Of a stretch of DNA of 34,075 nt, positions 1 through 6,591 are shown piece after piece. Position 1 is the first letter of the stretch; each line of letters starts with the position of its first letter. The position numbers and the translations under genes were made by a program. Location: the NCBI GenBank assembly GCA_963642705.1, contig CAVIHU010000019.1, positions 1-34,075 of the forward strand. Direction: 5' to 3'. The DNA is from UBA11524 sp963642705. Lineage in GTDB: Bacteria; Bacillota; Clostridia; Christensenellales; Aristaeellaceae. The notes beneath the pieces were generated by a model that was not told the origin of the DNA, ran no database searches, and was given only the letters and a program-made list of their open reading frames with translations.

Positions 1-12
1 TGTTGCGACTCC

Positions 13-21
13 ATTATACCA
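13..21 (-). promoter_or_regulatory. Extended -10 promoter pointing out of the window (candidate CRISPR array promoter)
   Basis: On the minus strand the bases read TGGTATAAT, a perfect extended -10 element. The position 17 bases upstream holds no TTGACA-like -35, which extended -10 promoters can do without. Transcription would start a few bases beyond the left edge. It lies at the far end of the leader-like stretch after cas2, where a type VI-D array is expected, so pre-crRNA transcription is the natural inference. The array itself is not visible. Confidence 0.5.
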
Positions 22-75
22 TATCTCTAATGAACTTCCTTTTCTTTTTGAGGGGGTCATATCATTTTAACACAT

Positions 76-134
76 ACATCCGTGACGATTTGTGTCAATT
101 TTTATTTCAAAATCGGGCAAAACGTCACGGATGT
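76..134. repeat. 12-bp perfect inverted repeat in the putative CRISPR leader
   Basis: The arms are ACATCCGTGACG at 76-87 and its exact reverse complement at 123-134, separated by 35 bases that include a minus-strand TTGACA. As RNA it would form a 12-bp stem with a large loop, but no U-tract follows, so it is a poor intrinsic terminator. A looped operator, a leader element recognised during spacer integration, or a cas2 mRNA 3' stem are all possible. Confidence 0.6.
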
Positions 135-184
135 GAAGCCTTTTCAGCCGCAAAAGCCATCCTTATTGTCGTTCCCGCGCCGCC

Positions 185-502
185 TTAGAGGAAAAGCAGG
201 TCGTCCGAGAAAAGCTTCATGTCAAAACCGTCGCCGATCAGCGCCCGCATCCCGCCGAACACCTGCAGGCTCATTGGCAGTGCCTGCACAAGCCCGTCCT
301 TCGGCGCGAGCTTGCGAACGGCGGCAATTTCGTTCTCACTGCTGCTGCTGTTTCTCAGCAGCTTCACATAGACGGACTCCTGCAGCTGCAAAAAGCCGCG
401 CTTTCGCATCTCCTTTCGGAATTTCTGCACCTCTCTGCGCTGCTCGGCGGTCTGCACCGGCAGGTCATAAAGCACCATCACCACGCCTTTTCGGTCATGC
501 AA
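185..502 (-). CDS. cas2: CRISPR-associated endoribonuclease/integration subunit Cas2
   Basis: Cas2 dimers bridge two Cas1 dimers in the complex that inserts new spacers at the leader end of an array. The product is about 105 residues, usual for Cas2. Its first strand reads VVMVLYDLP, the ferredoxin-like beta1 with the conserved Asp, followed by a basic helix and the segment FLQLQESVYVKLL typical of Cas2 from type II-like adaptation modules; the C-terminus ends in LLFL. The start is uncertain: TTG at 502 gives full length and overlaps the cas1 stop by 8 bases, while an ATG at 478 would cut into beta1 and is less likely. Overlap with cas1 implies translational coupling. Confidence 0.9.
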   Translation of the reverse strand: MHDRKGVVMVLYDLPVQTAEQRREVQKFRKEMRKRGFLQLQESVYVKLLRNSSSSENEIAAVRKLAPKDGLVQALPMSLQVFGGMRALIGDGFDMKLFSDDLLFL

Positions 503-1370
503 AGCCGATCACCCCGATCTGCCTGCGTTCGCCATGCATGGCATCCATCGCCTGCACGACAAACAGGTCGAGCGCGTCGCCCAGCTTGTATTCCCTGCCG
601 TCCAGACGGCATGTGCATTGCAGGATGCCGATCAGCGCCTTTTTGTACTGCCAATCCAGCTCGCGCCCGATGTTTCCGGCAACAATCGCGTCCACCAGCG
701 GCCGGAACGGCTCCATCAGGTCGCAGGACAGGTTGACGGGATTCGTCCGGCTGCAATGGTGAATGCCGACAGCGGTGTTGTAGCCGTGCGCGACAAGCAC
801 CCGACTGACCGCCGTGTTGAGAATCGTATAGCCATAGTTGAGCGCAGCATTCGTGCTGTCCGCCGCGTGACGGACAAAGTCCTCCCCGAACAGCGACGAA
901 AAATACGCCTTCGCCGCCAGCCCTTCCCGGTTGGTGCTGTCGCCCGTGTGCACATCCTTTGCATAGCTCCGCACGCGTTTCGCGCGAGGGAACGTCAGCC
1001 GCTCCAGCAATTCCGCCTGCATGCCGATTTTCTGCCGGACGATCTGCCGCCAAAGCGAATCCTTCCGCTTTTCCGTCCATTCCATCTGGTCGAACAGGTG
1101 TCCTGCCGCCTCGATGTGACTGCCGATGGAAATCAACTGCGCGGACGGCTCATAGCGCTGATTGCACAGCACGACATTCACGCCCTCCTCCGCCAGCCGC
1201 TGCAGCAGCGCAAGCGTGACGCTGCCGGACGGATGCATGATCAGCAGATCGCGCACGCACTCCAGCGGCACGGTCAATTCCTGTTCTTCCCCCTTGATGA
1301 TGAGCTGCTCGTCGCACAGCTCCAGCCGTTCATGCCGTCCGACAATGATGGTTCGCCAGCCTGATGTCAT
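495..1370 (-). CDS. cas1: CRISPR-associated integrase Cas1
   Basis: Cas1 is the metal-dependent integrase that captures spacers together with Cas2. An ATG at 1370 has a perfect AAAGGAGGA eight bases upstream and gives 291 residues; an in-frame longer start at 1403 lacks this support. With that start the catalytic residues fall at Glu149 (in NREGLAAKAYF), His205 (GIHHCSR) and Glu220 (DLMEPFRPLVD). From memory these are the same numbers as in Streptococcus pyogenes type II-A Cas1, and the N-terminal WRTIIVGRHERL also resembles type II Cas1. It follows cas13d by 58 bases across a hairpin terminator and overlaps cas2. No truncation or missing active-site residue is seen. Confidence 0.95.
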   Translation of the reverse strand: MTSGWRTIIVGRHERLELCDEQLIIKGEEQELTVPLECVRDLLIMHPSGSVTLALLQRLAEEGVNVVLCNQRYEPSAQLISIGSHIEAAGHLFDQMEWTEKRKDSLWRQIVRQKIGMQAELLERLTFPRAKRVRSYAKDVHTGDSTNREGLAAKAYFSSLFGEDFVRHAADSTNAALNYGYTILNTAVSRVLVAHGYNTAVGIHHCSRTNPVNLSCDLMEPFRPLVDAIVAGNIGRELDWQYKKALIGILQCTCRLDGREYKLGDALDLFVVQAMDAMHGERRQIGVIGFA

Positions 1371-1385
1371 GAGAACGTCCTCCTT

Positions 1386-1421
1386 TTCAAAAAGAGCCGC
1401 CAACCCGATGGTCAGCGGCTC
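1386..1421 (-). terminator. Intrinsic terminator-like hairpin between cas13d and cas1
   Basis: Read on the minus strand, GAGCCGC at 1415-1421 pairs with GCGGCTC at 1394-1400, giving a 7-bp GC-rich stem with a loop of about 14 bases. TTTTT follows directly, and the cas1 ribosome binding site comes just after. It begins eight bases past the cas13d stop. It should end many effector transcripts and lower cas1-cas2 expression relative to cas13d. That effect is inferred. Confidence 0.65.
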
Positions 1422-1428
1422 GAAAGCG

Positions 1429-4260
1429 TTATTCCGGTTTGATGTCGTCCCTGTCCGCCTTTTCCGGCAGGAAGTTGTTGCGGTCGAACAGCTCGTTGAC
1501 GGACAGGTTCTTGTACCGCGGCAGGTTGTAGGCGAACGGCACGTTCAGCGCCTTTACCATGTCCTTGCAGTAGGTGTGATACTTTTCAATCCGGCTGATA
1601 TACAGGAGCGACTTGGGATTCGCATCCTCCGCCTTGATCCGGCCCTTTGCAATCGCCGTGTTGAACCTGTCGATCAGCGAACGCTGCAGCAGATAATGGT
1701 ACAGCTCGAAGTAAGAATCGAACCGCGCAATGTCGCCGATGTACAAATCCGCATTGCGAACGGTGTTCATGTGGTCGACGCAGTTGCGGAATTCCGTGAT
1801 GAACATCGGGTCGGAATTCGCGAAGTTCTGCATCATATACCGGGTGGTACGTCCGTTCAGCGCGCCCGACTCCACGCGCTCCATGGCGAACTCGCGAAGC
1901 CGCTTTTTGTTCCACGCAAGATCCGCATACTTCTTGGAATCATACGTCACCGCATCCCGCTCGACGAAGTGGAACGCGATGAAATAGCGCGAATTGACAT
2001 ACACGAGGTTCTTCACGATCTGATACAGCACCGTCAGATACAGGCGGACAATCGCCTTTTGACGCTCCTTCTGGACGTTGTCGTCTGCGCTGGCGTATTT
2101 TGCATTCGTGCGGATAAGCTCGAAATTCGTGAAGTCCGCATCGGCAATCAGCTTCCGGAGCGTATCGCGCATCGCCGTTTTGAACGGCTCATTGACATTC
2201 AGGCAGCTGTTGTAATAGCGGACGATCTGCGCATCGGGAATATCCTTGAGCACGAACGCGACGACCCTCTCATTCCGCACGAGCTTGCAGAGCTTTTCGG
2301 GGTTGCCATAGCGCACGAGATACTGGAAGCGCCGCGACTCGATCACGTTGTTGATAATGAAGTTGCGGAAGCCGTTGTCCTTCTTGCCGTTGGGCAGCTT
2401 TATGCCGCCGTCCTTCTTCAGCATGCCGTCGATGAGCGCGTTAAGCTTTTCCTGCTCATCCTTAAAGCCCAGCAGGCGCGCCGCGTCATAAAACATCGCC
2501 TTCTTGGTCGACATGTCCGGCTTGGCCATCCGCGCAAAGGCGTTGATGGTGCGCAGCTCGCCGGCGATTTGCCTGCTGCTGCCGAACATCCGGAATTTGG
2601 GCTGGAACGTGCACGGCAGCCCGCATCCCTCCATCACCTGCAGGAAGCTGGCAATGTTCTCGAACTTGTTGATGAGCGTCGTCAGCAGGTCGTTGATTTC
2701 CTTGCCGTCCTGGAAGCAGGTCACCAGATACATCAGCTTGCTGAAGCTGGTCGCATTCGCGCCGAGCTGCACGCTGTTCAGCACGCTTTCGTTCATCTGG
2801 ACAGGTACGATGTCCTTGATACGGCTTCCCTGCAGCTGCGGAACGATGCTTTTCATGATGGCAGACCGAATGTCTCCCCACAGCTCTTTAGCAGCAGCCG
2901 TGTAATATCTGACCTTATCCTCCTCCGTCAGCGCACCGCGCAGGCTGTTGACCAGTGCGTCCGCTTTTTCCTGCCGATTGCGGTACCAGTCGAACACGAT
3001 GAAGTCAAACAGCGTATACAGCTTGGAGCGGACGCTGTCATATTGCTGGGTGGTGAGTCTCTTCGCATCGGGCATCGTGAGAATGATTTCGCGAAGCGTC
3101 TTGATGGAGAAGCCCTGATTCTTGTACTCCTTGCGTATGGTGAAGTCGTAGTAATCACGTGCGAGCTGCTCCCTGCGCTCCGGCTCGGTTGCGTTCAGCG
3201 CGTCAAAGAGCAGCGGCAGATTCTTCTGGCTTGCCTTCTTCAGGAAGCCCCTGTTGATGGTGTTGATTTTTCCGGCATAGAGGGCGTCGAGCGTCTGCCT
3301 TGCTTCGGGTTTGACCTTTGTGTCAAGCTGATAGATGACGCTGGTGACGTTCGTCATGCCGTGCGCGAGGGAATGACGGATCGTACCGAGCAGCGCAAGC
3401 AGGTAATAGCAGCGCTTTTGCTCCGACGGCTCAACCGGCAGCGCCTTGCCGTCCTTGTCCCTCTTGGGCTCCCGGTAGATGATGTCGCCGAAATAGGCGC
3501 GGCGGGAAGTTTTCATCAGCTGCTCGAAAAGATTCTTTGCCTTTTCCTGTGTCTCCGTCTCCGGCGCCATGAATTTTTCGTACGTCTTGTCAGCGCTCAG
3601 CGACTGGAACAGATCATCAGATTCATCGTCATCCCTGCGGAACAGGTTGTTGATTTCATAGATGATGTTGTTGATGTGGACAGTCAGGATCTTCTCGATG
3701 TCGAGGATGTTATAGATGAGCTGAATGTGGATGTTGTCCTCGAACGTCTGCCCGAAATACAGCTGCTCGAACTGTCTGCGAAGCCCGATGAGATCATCGC
3801 CGGGCGTTTTCTTCGCCGACTGGCTCGGGTCGTCCAGCGTTGCGCCACGGGTCATGCGGCCGCTGACGACATAGCCGGTTTTGCCCGTTTCCGCCGAAAA
3901 GGCGGGCGTCTCCTGCAGGCTCTCGATTTTGCTGCCGTGAACTGCCTTCTCCTGCACCGCGTCATTGCCGCGGCCGAAGGAGGTCATGAGCATCTCTCCC
4001 TCGCTGAGCATGAACAGCGACTTGACGCCCGCCGCCTTCGGACCGGACTTTTTGCTGCGCTGCTGGGGCGTTTTTTCCGCGAGAGAAGCCGCAGCGGCTT
4101 TCCCGACGGCAGCAAGACGCTTTTTTTCTTCCTGCTGTTCCTTTTCCTGCCGAATCTTCTGTTGACGTTCTTTTTCCTTTGCGGCGATGACCGCAACTGC
4201 TGCGTTCTTCCTTGATGCGTCCTGCGCTCTGCGTTCCTTTGCGTTCTGCCTGTTTTTCAT
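1429..4260 (-). CDS. cas13d: Type VI-D CRISPR effector Cas13d (RNA-guided RNase)
   Basis: Cas13d binds a crRNA, processes its own pre-crRNA and, on matching an RNA, cleaves RNA through two HEPN domains. The ATG at 4260 has GAGGAGG nine bases upstream; a TTG at 4278 that would lengthen the frame lies inside that site. The protein is 943 residues, usual for Cas13d. HEPN1 motif RHSLAH gives Arg295/His300; HEPN2 motif RNCVDH gives Arg825/His830. Family blocks seen include AAGVKSLF, MTSFGRGNDAV, IHIQLIYNILDIEKIL, GKEINDLLTTLINKFENI, RNFIINNVI and HTYCKDMVKA, all close to the Eubacterium siraeum and Ruminococcus Cas13d sequences I remember. Residues 1 to about 75 form a K/R/E/Q-rich, probably helical extension, as in E. 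siraeum Cas13d. No WYL accessory gene is present in the window. Confidence 0.97.
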   Translation of the reverse strand: MKNRQNAKERRAQDASRKNAAVAVIAAKEKERQQKIRQEKEQQEEKKRLAAVGKAAAASLAEKTPQQRSKKSGPKAAGVKSLFMLSEGEMLMTSFGRGNDAVQEKAVHGSKIESLQETPAFSAETGKTGYVVSGRMTRGATLDDPSQSAKKTPGDDLIGLRRQFEQLYFGQTFEDNIHIQLIYNILDIEKILTVHINNIIYEINNLFRRDDDESDDLFQSLSADKTYEKFMAPETETQEKAKNLFEQLMKTSRRAYFGDIIYREPKRDKDGKALPVEPSEQKRCYYLLALLGTIRHSLAHGMTNVTSVIYQLDTKVKPEARQTLDALYAGKINTINRGFLKKASQKNLPLLFDALNATEPERREQLARDYYDFTIRKEYKNQGFSIKTLREIILTMPDAKRLTTQQYDSVRSKLYTLFDFIVFDWYRNRQEKADALVNSLRGALTEEDKVRYYTAAAKELWGDIRSAIMKSIVPQLQGSRIKDIVPVQMNESVLNSVQLGANATSFSKLMYLVTCFQDGKEINDLLTTLINKFENIASFLQVMEGCGLPCTFQPKFRMFGSSRQIAGELRTINAFARMAKPDMSTKKAMFYDAARLLGFKDEQEKLNALIDGMLKKDGGIKLPNGKKDNGFRNFIINNVIESRRFQYLVRYGNPEKLCKLVRNERVVAFVLKDIPDAQIVRYYNSCLNVNEPFKTAMRDTLRKLIADADFTNFELIRTNAKYASADDNVQKERQKAIVRLYLTVLYQIVKNLVYVNSRYFIAFHFVERDAVTYDSKKYADLAWNKKRLREFAMERVESGALNGRTTRYMMQNFANSDPMFITEFRNCVDHMNTVRNADLYIGDIARFDSYFELYHYLLQRSLIDRFNTAIAKGRIKAEDANPKSLLYISRIEKYHTYCKDMVKALNVPFAYNLPRYKNLSVNELFDRNNFLPEKADRDDIKPE

Positions 4261-4274
4261 GTGAATGCTCCTCC

Positions 4275-4370
4275 TCAATGCTTCATGAAGCTGATTTCCG
4301 TCAAGATACCGCGTTGAAGCTCCGCATCAATCTTGCAACAGACCGTTTCGTCGGCGGATTTAGGCGGCAT
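4275..4370 (-). CDS. Small ORF (31 residues) in the cas13d leader
   Basis: An ATG at 4370 is preceded by AAGGAAGAGAAGG, whose AGGAAG lies six bases upstream. It opens a 31-residue frame beginning MPPKSADETVCCKID and ending in TEISFMKH. Its TGA overlaps the start of the GAGGAGG site of cas13d, so ribosomes finishing here are placed to reinitiate on cas13d 15 bases on. About 60 percent of codons end in G or C, as in nearby genes. It has two adjacent cysteines, no signal peptide and no membrane segment. I recognise no family. It may be a regulatory leader peptide, a true small protein, or chance; only the spacing and the ribosome binding site argue for translation. Confidence 0.45.
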   Translation of the reverse strand: MPPKSADETVCCKIDAELQRGILTEISFMKH

Positions 4371-4423
4371 CCTTCTCTTCCTTTGTCTCGCTGGACTTTG
4401 ATCGTCCTGAACGGTTTGCATCC

Positions 4424-4452
4424 ATTATACTTTGCGCACATCTGTTTGTCAA
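4424..4452 (-). promoter_or_regulatory. Consensus sigma-A promoter of the cas13d operon
   Basis: On the minus strand TTGACA (4447-4452) and TATAAT (4424-4429) are separated by exactly 17 bases, a perfect vegetative promoter. Transcription should begin near 4417, giving an untranslated leader of about 157 bases before cas13d, most of it occupied by the small ORF. Such strength suggests constitutive expression rather than induction. Confidence 0.85.
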
Positions 4453-4593
4453 TAAAAAAAAGAAGCATTTGCATGTTTTTTTTTGGAGAATCAGCTCTCC
4501 TTGCGCCGCAGCAAAGCCGAAGGGCACGGTGCGCTTGTTTTCATGCCCTCCGGCTGTGCCCGCAGAGGCAAAATCCATGCGGCAAAGCAACGT
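4453..4593. other. Intergenic region upstream of the cas13d promoter
   Basis: No gene is supported here. It has A and T homopolymer runs next to the promoter, a GGAGA/TCTCC hairpin near 4485-4500, and a GC-rich imperfect palindrome (GCCGAAGGGC against GCCCTCCGGC) around 4516-4555. No Cas13d-type direct repeat is visible. Confidence 0.4.
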
Positions 4594-4625
4594 CAAAAAG
4601 CAGCCGCTCGGAATGAGCCGCTGCT
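4594..4625 (-). terminator. Intrinsic terminator of the lspA-rluD transcript
   Basis: On the minus strand AGCAGCGGCTC (4615-4625) and GAGCGGCTGCT (4599-4609) form an 11-bp stem with one mismatch and a 5-base loop, followed by TTTTT. The same stem design recurs at 12720-12750. It lies about 170 bases past the RluD-family stop and insulates the cas13d promoter from it. Confidence 0.75.
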
Positions 4626-4797
4626 CCTTGGTTGCCGGCATGGAAGCTTCGCCGCCTGCGCCGGAATGGTTGATTTGTTTTGCCTTTGATCAGGGCGCTG
4701 TCCCAAGCCCCGGCAGAGACGCTGTTCCTGCGCCCTGCAGGGAACAGAAAGAGGTCAAGGTTCCCCCATTGACCCTTTTGCGGAATCGAGTGTTCTT

Positions 4798-5727
4798 TCA
4801 TACAGGTTCCGCGTGCTGAATGCCGTTTGCGCGCAGACCTTGTACAAATTCGTCCGGCAGAGGCGCGGTGAACGTCAGCCTTTCCCCTGTTGCAGGATGG
4901 GTGAAGGACAGCGTATACGCGTGGAGCATCAGCCGCGGCACCTTCGCGCCCTTTCCGGAGCCGTAAATCGGATCGCCGCAGACAGGATGCCCGATGGACT
5001 TCATATGCACGCGGATCTGGTGCGTTCGGCCGGTCAGGATGTGCACATCGAGCAGCGTGACGTTTCTGCCGCGTTCGAGCACCGACCATTCGGTCATGGA
5101 CGGGCGGCCCTCCGGATCGATCGCCATCTTCTTGCGATCCCTTTTGCTGCGCGCGATGGGCTGGTCGATGCGGCCGCCGTCCTCACGCAGAATGCCCTCA
5201 ACCAGCGCACGGTAGTGCTTTTCCATCTGCCGCTCCTGCAGCTGACGGCTGAGTGCAAGCTGGCTCTGGTCGTTCTTCGCGACGAGCAGCAATCCGCTGG
5301 TATCCTTGTCGAGCCGGTGGACGATGCCGGGGCGAAGCTCTCCGCCGATGCCGCCCAGGTGGTCAAGGTGATGCAGCAGCGCATTGACGAGCGTGCCGTC
5401 CTCGTTGCCTGCCGCCGGATGGACGACCATGCCGCACGGCTTGAGCACAACAGCAAGGTCATCATCCTGATAGAGGATGGTCAGCGGAATATCCTGTGCT
5501 TCAGGCTGAGCAGGCTTCGGCGCAGGGATGCGCAAAATCACATTCTGCCCGGCTCTGACCTTTGCCCCCGCCTTTGTTTCGGCGCAGCCATTGATGGTGA
5601 CGCAGCCATCCGCCATCAGCGACGCAATCCGCGAGCGCGTCAGCCCCGATGCTTCCGCCAGCAGCACATCGAGCCGCCGCCCGTCAGAGGGGATTGTCAG
5701 CTCACGTGCTCCGTTCATCTCAATCAT
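4798..5727 (-). CDS. rluD: RluD-family 23S rRNA pseudouridine synthase
   Basis: The 309-residue product has the RluA/RluD family layout. An N-terminal S4 RNA-binding domain comes first (LDVLLAEASGLTRSRIASLM to about residue 70). The catalytic domain follows, with the signature RPGIVHRLDKDTSGLLLVAK, in which the Asp of HRLDKDTSG is the nucleophile. Later blocks TGRTHQIRVHMKSIGHPVCGD are also family hallmarks. Members convert uridines in helix 69 of 23S rRNA or other rRNA positions to pseudouridine; which site this one modifies cannot be read from sequence. Its ATG overlaps the lspA stop by 8 bases, the common lspA-rluD pairing, so the two are cotranscribed. A terminator lies downstream at 4594-4625. 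Confidence 0.93.
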   Translation of the reverse strand: MIEMNGARELTIPSDGRRLDVLLAEASGLTRSRIASLMADGCVTINGCAETKAGAKVRAGQNVILRIPAPKPAQPEAQDIPLTILYQDDDLAVVLKPCGMVVHPAAGNEDGTLVNALLHHLDHLGGIGGELRPGIVHRLDKDTSGLLLVAKNDQSQLALSRQLQERQMEKHYRALVEGILREDGGRIDQPIARSKRDRKKMAIDPEGRPSMTEWSVLERGRNVTLLDVHILTGRTHQIRVHMKSIGHPVCGDPIYGSGKGAKVPRLMLHAYTLSFTHPATGERLTFTAPLPDEFVQGLRANGIQHAEPV

Positions 5728-6184
5728 GGTTAAGCCTCCAGTCCTCGCCCGAAATCAGCAGCCGAAAAATCAGGATGACCGCGCCGACGACAAGCGCCGC
5801 ATCCGCGAGATTGAACACGGCAAAGCGGAACAGGGTGATATCGAGCATATCGACGACATGACCCAGCAGCAGCCGGTCGATGGCATTGCCGAGCGCGCCG
5901 CCGAGCATCATCCCTGCACCCACGCGGCTCCATGCGCTCATGCGTCCGCAGAAGCGCCGGAGGAGCACCGCGCCCGCGATGCAGACGGCGGCGGCAATCA
6001 GTCCGAGAACAAACGGATGTCCGCTGAGGAGGCTGAATGCGATGCCGGTGTTTTCGGCGTATATCCAACGCAGCACGCCGGGAATGAGAGGGCGTTCTGC
6101 CGGATTCGCCGCCGCGAGGAGCTTCAGGGCTCTATCAGCGGCAAGGGTCATGACGGCGGTCGGGAGCCATTGCTTGAGGTGCAT
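5720..6184 (-). CDS. lspA: Lipoprotein signal peptidase (signal peptidase II)
   Basis: LspA is a membrane aspartyl protease that removes the signal peptide of lipid-modified prolipoproteins. The 154-residue protein has about four hydrophobic helices. It keeps the motifs ENTGIAFS (44-51), GNAIDR with Asp103, and FNLAD with Asp128, the two catalytic aspartates. The usual DQxxK of helix 1 reads DRALK here. ATG at 6184 has GAAAGAGAG upstream and fits the family start; an upstream in-frame extension to 6220 adds a polar segment and is rejected. It is the first gene of the lspA-rluD pair. Confidence 0.93.
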   Translation of the reverse strand: MHLKQWLPTAVMTLAADRALKLLAAANPAERPLIPGVLRWIYAENTGIAFSLLSGHPFVLGLIAAAVCIAGAVLLRRFCGRMSAWSRVGAGMMLGGALGNAIDRLLLGHVVDMLDITLFRFAVFNLADAALVVGAVILIFRLLISGEDWRLNHD

Positions 6185-6491
6185 GGAAAATCTCTCTTTC
6201 CTTACAGGAATATCGTTCAATTGCGGGAATCGGAGGTGTTGCCTTAAGAAAACGAAGTTTACATGCCCAAGGGGGGCAAGGAAAACGGTCGCAACCGCAA
6301 ATTCTCCGAAGAGCAGCGATCAAACCAATGTCAAAAACAATTCGGGCGGTATACCCGAAAAGATAGTTCTCCAAAGGCAGGAAACATTCCTTCCTTTCCT
6401 TTTGATTTTGGCTTTGATGGTCGATGTTCTCCCCGATTTCATCAACTGCCGTAAAAAGCTTGAAAAAAGCTGAAAAATCATTCAAAAAGAC
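6185..6491. other. Divergent intergenic region between lspA and feoA
   Basis: About 300 bases separate the divergent genes. No protein-coding gene is convincing; the longest minus-strand frame overlaps lspA and has no family features. There is a TTCGGG/CCCGAA inverted repeat at 6341-6359 that could be an operator or a weak minus-strand hairpin. A minus-strand TTGACA near 6330 lacks a good -10. The lspA promoter is not identified. Confidence 0.4.
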
Positions 6492-6520
6492 TTGACACCA
6501 TATATTAGTTATGCTAAACT
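6492..6520 (+). promoter_or_regulatory. Promoter of the feo operon
   Basis: TTGACA at 6492-6497 is followed after 17 bases by TAAACT at 6515-6520, a weak -10. The -10 sits inside the first of two palindromes (6505-6522), so a bound repressor would block RNA polymerase. This fits iron-repressed expression of the ferrous iron uptake genes. Confidence 0.65.
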
Positions 6521-6522
6521 AA
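6505..6522. promoter_or_regulatory. DtxR/IdeR-like operator 1 over the feo promoter
   Basis: TTAGTTATGCTAAACTAA is an 18-base palindrome with TTAGTT/AACTAA arms, close to the DtxR/IdeR metal-regulator consensus TTAGGTTAGSCTAACCTAA as I remember it. It covers the feo -10. A Fur box is less likely because the GATAATGAT motif is absent. The regulator is inferred. Confidence 0.6.
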
Positions 6523-6535
6523 CGCTTGCAAATCC

Positions 6536-6563
6536 CGGGATTAGTTTTGGCAAACTAATCCCG
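6536..6563. promoter_or_regulatory. Operator 2 / 12-bp palindrome downstream of the feo promoter
   Basis: CGGGATTAGTTT and AAACTAATCCCG are perfect inverted arms around TGGC. The core ATTAGTTT/AAACTAAT matches operator 1, suggesting a second binding site for the same metal-responsive repressor just after the transcription start. It would also fold as an mRNA stem-loop ahead of the first feoA. Both roles are possible. Confidence 0.55.
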
Positions 6564-6591
6564 ATACCCCATATGCAGGGAGGTCATGGAC

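Larger units (their letters stand above)
1..184 (-). other. Leader-like AT-rich region between cas2 and the left edge
   Basis: This stretch follows the cas2 stop codon and is visibly richer in A and T than the genes around it. It holds no convincing ORF, no repeated 36-base unit and no Cas13d-type direct repeat. It does hold a TTGACA (93-98, minus strand) lacking a well-placed -10, the extended -10 at 13-21 and a long inverted repeat. In CRISPR loci with the order effector, cas1, cas2, array, this is where the leader sits. Calling it a leader is inference from position and composition. Confidence 0.45.

Noticed and set aside
1162..4215. A 1017-codon plus-strand frame opposite cas13d
   Set aside because: It is the complement of a clear Cas13d gene and has no recognisable motif; the same effect occurs opposite feoB (7046-9430).
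4261..4278. TTG start lengthening Cas13d by six residues
   Set aside because: The TTG and following codons are the ribosome binding site (GAGGAGG) of the ATG at 4260, which also brings HEPN1 to R295/H300.
1..4800. CRISPR array inside the window
   Set aside because: No repeated unit of about 36 bases with regular spacers was found in the left region or anywhere else; the array is inferred to lie outside.
6135..6485. A 116-codon minus-strand ORF between feoA and lspA
   Set aside because: It runs into lspA in another frame, lacks a family pattern and has no convincing ribosome binding site.
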